Origin: Malachius bipustulatus
Taxonomy: Eukaryota > Arthropoda > Insecta > Coleoptera > Melyridae
Assembly (NCBI GenBank): GCA_910589415.1
Contig: OU342633.1
Location: 8,594,858 to 8,658,857, forward strand
DNA length: 64,000 nt
Direction: 5' to 3'
The translations under genes and the position numbers were made by a program. The notes beneath the pieces were generated by a model, which saw nothing but the letters and a program-made list of their open reading frames with translations, did no database searches and was not told the origin of the DNA. How positions within the stretch are numbered: the stretch's first letter is position 1; every line of letters starts with the position of its first letter. Shown here one piece after another: positions 43,185-57,689 of this stretch.

Positions 43185-44339
43185 GGATTTGTGATTCCTT
43201 TTTGAAATTTCATTTGTTTTGATTTATTCGAATTTCCTACACATTATTATATAGAGGGATGAGCTCAATTATTATTTTTTAGTATTTTAATTAGGGTATT
43301 AGGTAATTAGGGTACCTAGTATTTTAGCATAAAAATTTTTATATAAAAATAAAGATGTCACTGTTTAAAAGTCAAAATTTTGAAACTAGGAATTGTAAAA
43401 TTATTGTAAAAAATTGTTTTTTGTTTTTAACTTTATCTAATTTTTAAGATTCATAATTTTCATTTTATGGAAATTGTGAAAAATATGTACATAACCTACT
43501 TATTCCTAAATAAACCTATTTTCTGTTTATTAAATTTGTTTATTTTTTTATTCATTCATTTACTCAACACTTACTGGAAAACTAACTTAAAAAAATAAAC
43601 CAAAGATAAACCAGACAATCATGAATCAACACTTTCAAATAAAACATAAATAATAAAAGCAGAAAAATTTTAAAAATTCTTGATTAAAATCAAGCCTCAT
43701 CCTCAGTTCTTTCCCAAAAAGTAGTTCTGCCATATTGGTTTTTTTTATGTCATCGGTATCAAAAAATCAAGAGAACTGTAAATCTAATAAATGAAAATAA
43801 AAAAAATAAATATTTTTTTCGAAAAAAAAATAAGTTTTTTCGCCGATGACGTCAATATGAAGTAATGTATTTTTAATTTTTCTATAACATCCAATAAAAC
43901 TTTTTTTTTAATTTTCAAAGAATTAAGGAATAAAATTTTGAAGAATAATAATCTTTCCTTAATTAATTTCTTTATACCTACAGACTGAGATGAAAAACCA
44001 ATATGGCGATCATAAGAAAATTGTGCTATTAATTCTGTCAATGATCTTTTCATGTCATACGGTATAGGTACAAAAAAAATCAAGGAAACCAGAAATTATT
44101 AACATTAAAGAAAGCAATATTTTATTCCACGCTCAAAAAATAGAAACATTATTAAAAAAAAATAATTATGATATCTAATAAATTACTTAATTCATTAACA
44201 CAACTTCATACATTTTTAATTTTAAATTCCAATTGCGCAAAACTTATTTTAGTTTATTTTCTCAGACAATATAGAAAGTAATAAAAAATGAAAAGTTGAT
44301 ACCACTTCCCAGAAAAACTGGAAGCGCAAACAAGTCTAA

Positions 44340-44377
44340 GCCCCTGAAGATGTCATTTTACTCAAAACACGTAGGGC
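44340..44377 (+). ncRNA. Hammerhead-like motif, right-arm copy
   Basis: Mirror of 27069-27106 with the same GCCC-CTGAAGA...AAAACACGTAGGGC layout. The conservation of stem I and the CUGAAGA core in both arms reflects the duplication rather than independent selection. Confidence 0.5.
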
Positions 44378-45754
44378 ACTCAGTTTATAGCTTCAATAAA
44401 AGTCATACCAAAGCAGACTTTTCTTTTTCTTTTAACTTTTACCTTTGGAACATTTTCTCTGATCAGTCGTATAACTCCGAGTATAACTCTAACTACTCTA
44501 TCGTTAAGTAAAAAAAACGCTTTTTCAGCAAAAGTTCGAATATAGGACTTTTTCTCGGTAACGGTACATCGCGGACAGATTCTCTAGTACAGTTATTTAG
44601 AAAAAGAATGGACGTACAAACTTTGTAGAGATTGTTTTTCGAAAAAATAATTGGGTGAGTGGTAATCGGCCCTCGCAAAATGGAACATACTGTTTTCGAA
44701 TGATTTTTCGATTTTTTCGATTTTTTTTCAAAATTTATTCCACCAATCGAAAAAACAGTGAGATAGAACCGTTCGTTTATCTACAAAAAAGATAATTATG
44801 ATTTTTACGTCAAAAGTCGGCAAAAGCGACTTATTCAAAAAACAAAAAAATCTGTTCTTTTTTCTAAAAATCGCAAAAAAAAATTTTTTTCGACAACAGT
44901 GCATCCTAGCGAAAAATCAAATCAGACCTTTTTTTAGTATTTCTTCAAATACTATTTAACTATATGAAACATTTTCCCGAAAAATTCCCGGTTTTTGAGC
45001 GGGAATCGTTTCTTTAAAAAAAACAATTGATCAAATGCTGCTCTTTAACGCATGCTTTCAAATTTTTTTCGAAATATTGTCAACCGATCGAAAAAAAAAA
45101 CACTATGATAGAGACGTTCCTTACCTACAAAAAAGATATAAATAGTTTTTTTCCTAACCGTTGTAAAAACTGTCAAAATCAGGAAAAACTTCGGTAGGTC
45201 ATTTCAACTGTTTACCGCCCGGTCATTTGTATCTCCCTGTATTTTCATAATCGTGAAATCTTTTTTCATTTTTTTTTCTTCAGCATATAATTTGAAGTCT
45301 TGGTTTCAGTTCATCTCGATTATGTTGGTACTTTAAACGAAAAATAAAAAATTTCCTCGTTGCTCGAAAATTAGCTTACACTCTTATTTTTATTAAAAAA
45401 TCGATAAATTAATGCTATTTTTTTTTGTCATATTCTTTATGCACCATTGGGAAAATTAAAAGGACAGTCGCAACGACAATTAATTCACCAAAATGATTGT
45501 GAAAAAATTATCCACATTGGTCTTTTAATATCGAAGATATGACAATTTTAAGAAATTGTCAATAATACGTTCCCTGCATTTTGCCGGCGACGACTCATGT
45601 CTTGACCCGTCGAAGCCGGGCTCGGTCGCTCATCGTCCCCGCTTTTGTTATTATAATGGTCCGGTAGGTATAGGTAGCCATAATAAATGCGCGGTTCCTG
45701 CTCGGGAAATGCCTTAATTTCTGTTTTAGTGTATTTTTTTATTAAATTTATATA

Positions 45755-46605
45755 CAGGGTGAATTATAAAAAACGCCCCAAGCGATAACTCCGTTAATCT
45801 TGAAGATATGACAAAACTTTTTTATACAAAGTGGCGCCGTTTATCATCATCTATATTTTGAGATAAACGCTCGATCAACACAACTTCCTGTTTAACCGGA
45901 AGTAACATCAACTTTGGGTTTTTAAATAGAACACCCTGTAAAACTTTATATTTTTTAAATGTCTGAAAAAATCTAATACAGGTGGTTTTCACCATTGGAA
46001 TTTAGATTGAGCGGTTTATGAGTTATAAACAAGTGAAGATCGAAAATTTTCAACTTCAAAGCAGCGTAGAACTAGAACGGCTCAAGATATCTAAAAACGG
46101 TTTACATGTCCCTATCTTAACTTTTCATGTTTTATCCTACTATGTGGAGTAAATTTGAATACAGGGTGATGAAAAATCGGATAATTTTCATCACCCTGTA
46201 TTAAAATTTACTCCACATAGTAGGATAAAACATGAAAAGTTAAGATAGGGACATGTAAACCGTTTTTAGATATCTTGAGCCGTTCTAGTTCTACGCTGCT
46301 TTGAAGTTGAAAATTTTCGATCTTCACTTGTTTATAACTCATAAACCGCTCAATCTAAATTCCAATGGTGAAAACCACCTGTATTAGATTTCTTCAGACA
46401 TTTAAAAAATATAAAGTTTTACAGGGTGTTCTATTTAAAAACCCGAAGTTGATGTTACTTCCGGTTAAACAGGAAGTTGTGTTGATCGAGCGTTTATCTC
46501 AACGTGTAGATGATGATAAACGGCGCCACTTTGTATAAAAAAGTTTTGTCATATCTTCAAAATTAACGGAGTTATCGCTTGGGGCGTTTTTTATAATTCA
46601 CCCTG
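45755..46605. mobile_element. Foldback element, copy 3, with TA target duplication
   Basis: CAGGGTGAATTATAAAAAACG at the left end, its complement at the right end, and TA on both sides (45753-45754, 46606-46607). It is an almost perfect palindrome of 851 bp centred near 46180. The inner arm matches copies 1 and 2; the outer ~180 bp is a different module. It marks the outer edge of the giant repeat's right arm. Confidence 0.92.
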
Positions 46606-46659
46606 TATTTATCACATTTTTCACAGCAATCTGAAACTCTAAATTAAGGATTTGATGTA

Positions 46660-46744
46660 TCACCTTCCTCCTAGTTCTCTCTATATGGTTCAATAAACGA
46701 CATGGCACAGGCAGGAGAGACGGAGAGAACTAGGAGGAAGGTGA
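46660..46744. other. Hairpin with 22-bp arms
   Basis: TCACCTTCCTCCTAGTTCTC (46660 onward, 22 bp) pairs perfectly with the segment ending at 46744, around a 41-nt loop. Arm length and loop size are within the range of insect pre-miRNAs, but the perfect pairing and lack of mismatches fit an inverted repeat equally well. Confidence 0.55.
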
Positions 46745-48120
46745 TCTGAGCTCATCTAAAATCATGGCGGATCTCTATGCACCGAGTAGATGCGCGAACT
46801 CGGTATTTTTATTGAAGTTTATATTCTGATTCGTTATAGTATTCTGTGACAGAGCACTATTTCAATGCTCAAATCTTTACATAATCTAATTATTCAACAT
46901 CTTTTTTCGCACAGTCAATGCCTTTACTTATTATTATAATTATTATCATTATTAACTAACTCTCAAGGAATAAATTCATTTCAACCGGTCTTAGATATAC
47001 TTACCTATAAATAATACATTTTGTGCAGTAAAACTGATTATACTATAATGTTGTTATGAATTTATTCACAAAAGCTATCAAGTTCACATGAAACTTTATA
47101 AAAGAATTATAAATTAATAAAGTTAAATATAATGCATATCCATAAAGTCTCTCATTTATCCACTCCTCACATCTCCCCAAATAAATAGAAGAGATACGGA
47201 AAGGACAGGAGAAATCGAAAGAGACATATTAAGTAGGGTAAAGTTTCTGACTCATGTCATTCAATAGGCTATTTTTTATATTGAGAAATTGGTGCGATGG
47301 GGGATGGGGTACATCCCCAAGCAACGAGCGCTTCTGATAGTTTGAACTGCATTTGTAGTCGTATTTTTCTTTGCTATGATGGCACACATTACAACCCTTA
47401 TTCCTTCATACTTAGGACAAAAGTCTTTTTGTCAGTGCATGGCGAGGCCAGTCAAACCCCCATGCAGTGCCTAGTACCACTAGCTACATTAGGTAAAGGT
47501 ATACATATATACCTTCACTGTAATTTAATATATGTTATTTGAATATGTTAACACAGACAGTTTTGCCATCCAAACTCGTCTGGAGTAAGTCTGCAAGTGG
47601 TACATATAATATACCATATACGTCAAGCAATTGCGACGTCACACGACGTCGTTCGGTGATAAAATTTTCTTTCTTTTATAAAAAAAAGAAGAAAGTTTCT
47701 AAGAATTTTTTTTGAATGTGATAGACTTTTGGTTTGCTTTTTTTTTAAATACAGAATGACATGAAAATCCAATATGGGGCCATAAGAAAACAAAAGTTAA
47801 TTGTGAAAACTCTGGGATCTAGTGCAGCGTGCCTTGCACGCTACGTTTTCTTTTTCAAAATTTTAATTCTCGATTTGGAATATTTTTATAAAGTTCAGAA
47901 GAGTTATGATTGACTGTACATTTTTGCTGGTGTAAGAGGCTGTATTAGGCAAAGATCGCGAACGAACATCTGGCGGTCGTTAAGAAATTCTTGCTTTTGT
48001 TATTTAAGTAAGACGTAGAAAACATGTCTGGTCAATTTTCTGTCCCGGTTCTGGGTTTTCAGAGTTTGAAAAGTATATCATCTTATGCGAATTAATTTTC
48101 CGCGTCTAACGAGACCACTC
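46745..48120. other. Stretch without recognisable genes
   Basis: AT-rich. The 81-codon plus-strand open stretch at 47297-47542 has no recognisable domain. Positions 47530-47640 contain two moderately GC-rich patches (CGACGTCACACGACGTCG at about 47633-47650 is nearly palindromic). Confidence 0.45.
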
Positions 48121-48172
48121 TCATCTTGCTACTCTAGATTTCCGATTAGTTATCCAGATAAAACCTAAAATA

Positions 48173-48496
48173 TTATTTCTTTGGGTGTGGGTTAAAAAAC
48201 ATGAAAAGATAGTTGAGGAAACCCATAAAGAAACATATAAAAAACTTGCGTTTTGTTCTGAGACACGACAGGCCTCGAGTATATGCGGATTCACGATTGT
48301 GAAGTTTAAGTTTGAATAGAGGGAGAACGGGAGAGGTTGGTCGTACTGCCGAAGGTGTGTCAAAGTATATGAGAGTCGATCCGACACCGTCGCGTGCGAG
48401 TTTTAAGTGTTGCATACCGTCAATGATAAGGTTTGGGTTTGAAAGTGGGTCAACAAGTTCGGTCAGACGGCAGTTAGTGCGCTTGAGTAGCGTCAT
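48173..48496 (-). CDS. Unrecognised open stretch (107 codons)
   Basis: The minus-strand frame begins 'MTLLKRTNCRLTELVDPLSN' and is locally less AT-rich than its surroundings (48290-48500). Residues 1-85 look protein-like; the last 20 are hydrophobic, low-complexity and likely noncoding. No domain recognised and no intron signals assessed. It could be a decayed transposon gene. Low confidence that it is a gene. Confidence 0.15.
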   Translation of the reverse strand: MTLLKRTNCRLTELVDPLSNPNLIIDGMQHLKLARDGVGSTLIYFDTPSAVRPTSPVLPLFKLKLHNRESAYTRGLSCLRTKRKFFICFFMGFLNYLFMFFNPHPKK

Positions 48497-48729
48497 GTCA
48501 GAAAAATTATAAGTAGAGATGGAGGACGCATCAGGTTCATTTTTCGGTCTAAATTCGGCAGATCATGTAGTTGGTCTAAAATTCGTGAATTAATATTAGT
48601 CCCTTGTGTAAGCACACATAGATATTATTATGGTGAAGTTGTTTCTGTGAAAGATGCAGTCTTACGTGAGTAATCTTTTGAATTTAATTTTGGTCATTAT
48701 AACTAATGTTCGTTTTCCTGTCTTTACAG

Positions 48730-48965
48730 ACAAGGGACGAAGTTTTGGACGTAGTTTTGAACTTTAGTTTCGACTTACTTTTGAGTTTCAAGTTCTAGAG
48801 TGTTAGGTCCCGACTTCCAGTTTCAATTTTTAACTACTAATTTCCGATTTCCAGTTTTTGATCCCGAACTTTGAATTTCTAAGTTTTAACTTTTGATTCC
48901 TGAATTTTAATTTCGAACTTCTAGTTTCTGAGTTTTGAGTTCCAACTTTCGAACTTCTGATTCAC
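48730..48965 (+). repeat. Degenerate ~12-bp TTTCGAACTT-type tract
   Basis: About 235 bp built from variants of a short word: GTTTTGAACTTTAG, TTTCGACTTACT, TTCCAGTTTCAAT, TTTCCGATTTCC, TTTCGAACTTCTAG, TTTCTGAGTTTTG. Spacing wanders between 10 and 15 bp. Not coding; probably an old expanded minisatellite. Confidence 0.6.
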
Positions 48966-51620
48966 ATGAAAGTTTACATAAAGATTCGAACATGTGGAGG
49001 CTTATGTAGGTAGGTACCTACCTAGGTAGGTATACTAACCTGTGTGAAGGGTTATATTTGAAGAAGCTTGAAGAAATAAAGAAGAGTGGTGGAGTTTAGT
49101 TTGGAGGCATGATAGGTTTCATCAGGCAGAGGTCCTAGTACTTTGATATATGGTCGTCACAAGGTAGCAGGGGAAGCAGTCCAGCTCATCCGGCACCTGG
49201 AGCACCAACCAGGGGGTGCTAACACCAGTACAAAGGCAGCTCCAGTAACCATGCCGGCCTATTCTTTGATCATCGCGCTTAGGTTAGAGGAACCTTAGTT
49301 TGTCAATTTTGGAATGGAGTTTTGAATAATAAGGTATGTCTTTATGAGTGAATAAACTTTTGCTATTTTCCAACAACCAAGAAAATTAAATAAATTCAAG
49401 TACAGTGTTTAATTGATTTCATCACCTATGACTTTCTAAGTGAATCTGATTTTTGATAATATGTTATGAACTTTTATTGTGGTCAACAAGTGACTAATGT
49501 AATGGTTATGTGTAAAAATAATTTATTAAATTTATCGTGTGTGTTTAGGATTTTGAGTTAGAGATGATCATCTTGTAAATTAAATTTTGAATTTCAGATT
49601 TTGTAGGTAGATACCTGTTTTTATATTGAAACTTTTGCTTAAGATAAATTTAAATTTTTGATAAATAACTTCTGATCTAACTCTGAGTTCTATTCAGAAC
49701 CATACCTATGTGTTATAGTTTAGAAATTGTTTAATAGAATATGAGCTTTAGAAATTTTTATCTGAACTATTGAAATGATATAGGTACCTATCTTGAATTT
49801 TAATCATGTAAGTTTGATATCATTGGTAATAAGGTAATATTTATGTTTGAATATTTGAGTCAGGATTACTGATTTTAATTATTAAATTGATTGTTTATAT
49901 GTAAGATCTATTGGTGATTGCCAGTCTATTGTACTGATGATGAAATTGATTTTAATAAATCTTTGTATTAAAATTCAACAATTTTAGAGTTTTGAGAATC
50001 AACCCTCCTCATGTTCTTTTAAAACATCTATTCAATAAGTAGAGTAACATCAAGAATAGGGTGATTATTCTGGTATATTTTGGTGGGGTTTATCAATTTT
50101 TTTTGTTATTGTTTGTAAAATTGTTAGGAGTTACTACGGGTCCAGTCTGGTTCGGTGAATGCTGGATTTTCCAGAGGAAGGCCACATTTATCTGTCCCGG
50201 GCTGGATAATCACAACGAACATTTTGATTAAGTTTGGTTTTGGATTTGATACTTTGGGAAATTTAGACGATCACTTTTCAAAATTTAAAGTTTATTTTTG
50301 TTTCGACATTTAGAATATTTGGGTGGGGCATTCCAAATTTGATATGTTCCACTCGACAGGCCAATGTGGCTAATGTTACCAATTTGCCTAGTCACATTGA
50401 GATCTGTCAATAGCCACCTCCTTCCTTTCGGGGTTAAGGTAAGTGAATTATTTTTTTTTATTGTTCAACTTTTTGAGTGGGAGTAAGCGAGGGGGAGGAA
50501 GGCTCCACTAGTTGGCTTTCGAAATTCTCGAAATGTCAGATGGATAGCTATTAGCTGCTTATGTAAGCCTACAGAAAATTATTTATTAATCTCCAATAAT
50601 AAAAAAGATATGGCAAAAATAAGAAATGTGAATTTTTCAGTTTTTTTAGGAAATTATCTATGTCTCGACGGATTCGATATTGCCACAAAATAGAGCAACG
50701 TGTTGCTCTAATTTAACGGAACCTGTATCTCTTAGCGTTTAGGAGATACCCATGGTTATATTCTCGAAAAAAAGGACAGCCTGTATATTCTGAATCAGAG
50801 TTACCATTACTACCAGAAAAAATCATCAGCTCATCGCTTTCGAAAAATTATTTATTTTTTTTAAATAAACAAAGGGTCCCCCTTTGAAATTTTTTATTAC
50901 GTCCGGACGTGTTTTTGAACGAAATGCTGGTCCCTAATATTTTAACCCACTACGAATCTGAAAGCAAAATCTGTTTTTTAATTGGGGCCATCGTTTCAGG
51001 GATATGAATTTTTAAAATTCGTAATTTCGATTCTTGATTCTCGATGGGGCTCGATTTGAGAATTGGAATTTTCAAGTTATATAAGACACTGATGTTTCAT
51101 ATAGACATATTGCGTTTAGTTTACCTAATAGTCACCTTCACCTTTTCAAAATTGTCAAAGCTTAAAGTTTGATTATCATAAATAGGAAAATAAGGTGATG
51201 ACGATAATTATTATTTCAGTTTCCATTACTTAAGGAATTATTTTAGATAGGTATCTACTAATAATAGATATAATGAATGGTCATATGAATTAAAAAAACA
51301 TCATTTAGGTATTGAATATTATGTAATTAAAAAAACTCATCAGGTGACCATAGAAAATGGTAAACAAATTGTTATTAAAAAGAGAGTTCACTATGTTAAC
51401 AGTAAAACGATAAACAGGTGAACAAATTACAGATAAAGTAAAATAACCAAGTAAAAAAATTCTATAAGAGAAGTTACTTTATACAGAACGATTCGTATAG
51501 AGCCTATTGCCTATACAGGTAGGATAATAATTATTGTTTTGTGGAAATTGGTTCCCTAAAAATAAATGATTTAAAAACTCAACATTACAAAAAAGTATTT
51601 AACATGGTAACTGCGCAAAA
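48966..51620. other. Unclassified stretch downstream of the PTGR gene
   Basis: No convincing exon. TAGGTAGGTACCTACCTAGG lies at about 49009-49030. A less AT-rich patch at 49140-49270 (CAGCTCATCCGGCACCTGG, GGGGGTGCTAACACCAG) and another at 50120-50230 may be TE fragments but match nothing I can name. AGGAGATACCCATGG...GGACAGCCTGTAT near 50740-50795 resembles a decayed CAGGGTG-type element. Confidence 0.4.
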
Positions 51621-54675
<3,055 letters not shown>

Positions 54676-55377
54676 TGTTCTGCAATTAATGACTCTAAAA
54701 ATTATTCGATTCGCCTATTTCAACACATTATATAATACTCATCAGCATTACAAGTTATTAAAACACTCAAGGTCATAATCATTTGGTATTTTTTTATGAT
54801 ATCGATTCATCGTTTAGATATAGGTACATACCTTACGAATTTGTTCATATAGTTACTCCAAAAATAATGTGAAACTTTGTGACACTTTATTAGCAGTCTT
54901 GCGATAAAGTAGTTAAGTATAGGTTTAAGAAATTTTTTCACCGGCGAAAATACTGAACTGACTGCTGTTTGTCAAGAAAACAATTAACTTGTATCTCAAC
55001 TTGGAACTATTTATGTTTTCACTTTGGTTGTTTATCAGAGAACTAAAATGATAAAGAATCAATTTTGATGTAGGAGCGTGAATTCACTACTATTATAGGT
55101 AGGTACCTACTTGATCTTTTACCTCATGTTGACTAGCAAGTTTTGTTGTCTAAATATTAATTCATATTCACTTTCAAGATATGTAACGTAACGTTAGTTG
55201 CATGTTTTATTTGCCTAATCACTTTTTGATACCTATTATTAGCTGGTATACTCATCGGAACAGTGTATAAGGTTTAACTGGTTTTGTTTACACGTTTATT
55301 ATTTGTTTATAGGCATAGATGTGCAGTCAGGGTCAAATGCAAAATGTAACTGTTATATTATGAAACTTTATGTTATA

Positions 55378-56478
55378 CAGGGTGTATCTAAATAACACCG
55401 AAAAAAATTAAGGGGTGATTCTGTGATGAAAATTAAGGGGGTATTTGGTATAGAATTTTTCGAAAAAACTCTCCCCGAAAAAGTTACACCCCTTCGAAGA
55501 ATTAAGAAAAAATGGTTTTTATTTTTTATTTTCCCTATATATTAAGCTAAAGACACGAAAATTGGTAAATATTAATTGTCAATGAAACTACATATTTTGA
55601 ATTTTTTTCAACCCTGAAGTATGCTTAGAAGGGATTGAAATAGTCAACCCCTAAGATATTTTACCATACAATTTTTTTTTTTTATATTAAAAATTTTCTC
55701 TAAAACAACACGGCTGAATAGCTCAATGGAATCTACAAACTTTTTTATCTTCACAAGTTGTTTCGAAAACTTAAGCATTTACGAGAAAAAAAATAAATGA
55801 AATGCATTTTCACTAAGATGAGCTAACGCGAGGATATTTTGCCTTAAGGTCTAGTGGTCTGTGCTTTGCAGTGACATTCATAAAAACAATAGCATTATTA
55901 TTGTATTGTTGACCTTCGACAGTTTCTTTTTTCATTCTTTGCTTACTATTGTTTTAGTTGTAAGAATCTTTGCCTAATTTTTTGGTTGGCTATTGTTCAA
56001 TAAAACACTATTTATAACATGAGCTTGCGATACATTTATTTTTTTCTCTTAAGTGCGCAAGTTTAAGAAAAACTTATGGAGATAAAAAAGTTTGTAGATT
56101 AATTGAGCTATTCAGCCGTGTTTTTTTTAAAGAAAAATTTTAATCTAAAAAAAATTGTAAGGTAAAATATCTTAGGGGTTGACTATTTCAATCCCTTCTA
56201 AGCATACTTCAGGGTTGAAAAAAATTCAAAATTTTCAAATTCAAAAATTTTTTCAAAAATTCAAAAGTTTCGTTGACAATTAATATTTACCAATTTTCTT
56301 GTCTTTAGCTTAATATACAGGGAAAATAAAAAATAAAAACCATTTTTTTTTAATTCTTCGGAGGGGTGTAACTTTTTCGGGGAGAGTTTTTTCGAAAAAT
56401 TCTATACCAAATACCCCCCTTAATTTTCATCACAGAATCACCCCCTAATTTTTTTCGGTGTTATTTAGATACACCCTA
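55378..56478. mobile_element. 1.1-kb palindromic MITE
   Basis: Begins TA-CAGGGTGTATCTAAATAAC and ends with the complement ...GTTATTTAGATACACCCTA. Inverted arms are about 430 bp (through TACCAAATACCCCC, GGGTTGACTATTTCAATCCC, CACGGCTGAATAGCT) with scattered indels. The middle ~220 bp (about 55815-56030) is unique and noncoding. The right terminal G is mutated to A. Confidence 0.88.
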
Positions 56479-56484
56479 TGTATA

Positions 56485-57687
56485 CAAGGTGTTTCTAAAT
56501 GGAGTACCATAAATTGGAGGACTTGTAGATAAAGTTAAAAAAATACGAAAATGTAGGAAAAATTTTTTTCGAAAAGGCTTTATTGATGAGATACAGGTGT
56601 TAAAGAGTCGACCGACAGACCACTCTTTTGTTAATATTTGTTGAAACAATAACCCAACTGAGACAATTTTTTGTGTGTAACAACAAGTTATAAAGAGCAA
56701 TAATCAGACAAATTTTCGGTTTATTGCAATAAGCCACTGGCGTAGAAAAAGGGATCGTTTGACACTTTTCACTCTTTAAAAAAGTAAGGGCTAGGTTTTT
56801 TGATGTCTTATTACTTTTTTCTGAATCAACGGTCTTTTTACAATAAAAAAGTCATACTTGTTTAATTTGCCCAGAGGCGTCCGTTTTTGAGATATTTGCA
56901 ATTTTGTGTCAAAAAAAAAAAAAAAAAATGCATTTGAACGATTATCAAATCAACCAAAAATAATGTTTTCGTTGGAGCAGCGTTTAAATGCATGTGTACG
57001 TGCAAACGGAGGACACTTCGAGCAATATTATATAATCATTAGGTAATTTTATGTTAGGTATGTTTTGTTCAATTACTTATGTTTTGTTATGTGTTGAATA
57101 GATTTCTTGACAATAAATATTATTTAATTTTCACTTCGGATATGAAATGTCAAACTGACAAGTAAGTCCAAAAATTAGTTTATTTAAATTTCAAAGCTAC
57201 CTTCACAATTTTAATAAATGAAATTTTTAAGTGTATTTTACATAAAGCGACTGACGTCCTGATACAAAATTGCAAATATCTCAAAAACGGACGCCTCTGG
57301 GCAAATTAAACAAGTATGGCTTTTTTATTGTAAAAAGACCGTTGATTCAGAAAAAAGTAATAAGACATCAAAAAACCTAGCCCTTACTTGTTTAAAGAGT
57401 GAAAAGTGTCAAACGACCCCTGTTTCTACGCCACTGGCTTATTGAAATAAACCGAAAATTTGTCTGATTATTGCTCTTTATAACTTGTTGTTACACACAA
57501 AAAATTGTCTCAGTTGGGTTATTGTTTCAACAAATATTAACAAAAGAGTGGTCTGTCGGTCGACTCTTTAACACCCTGTATCTCATCAATAAAGCCTTTT
57601 CGAAAAAATTTTTTCCTGCATTTTCGTATTTTTTTAACTTTATCTACAAGTCCTCCAATTTATGGTACTCCATTTAGAAACACCTTG
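56485..57687. mobile_element. 1.2-kb palindromic MITE with mariner-type remnant
   Basis: CAAGGTGTTTCTAAATGGAG at the left, its complement at the right, and TA on both sides (56483-56484, 57688-57689). Arms of about 430 bp include AAAAACGGACGCCTCTGGGC and GAGTGGTCTGTCGGTCGAC. It lies only six bases from the previous element. The middle holds a short transposase-like coding remnant. Confidence 0.92.
56963..57046 (+). pseudogene. C-terminal tail of a Tc1/mariner-type transposase
   Basis: In the centre of the palindrome a 27-codon frame ends at TAA 57044-57046 and reads 'SLEQRLNACVRANGGHFEQY'. A 'R..ACI.A.GGHFEHL' ending is common at the C-terminus of certain Tc1/mariner-type transposases. The DDE core is absent. 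The remnant indicates that the MITE derives from an internal deletion of an autonomous element of that superfamily. Confidence 0.6.
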
Positions 57688-57689
57688 TA

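Larger units (their letters stand above)
37066..45752 (-). repeat. Giant inverted repeat, right arm
   Basis: Reverse complement of 25134-31512. It is enlarged by a gypsy relic (37328-39883) and a MITE (39955-40597), and lacks the left-arm segments described there. The outer edge stops exactly at a palindromic MITE (TA at 45753), and the inner edge abuts the truncated foldback at 37062. Both edges therefore coincide with mobile DNA. Confidence 0.95.

Noticed and set aside
56476..57677. Matching ORFs 'MLFITCCYTQKIVSV...' on opposite strands
   Set aside because: They are the two arms of one palindromic MITE, not a gene pair.
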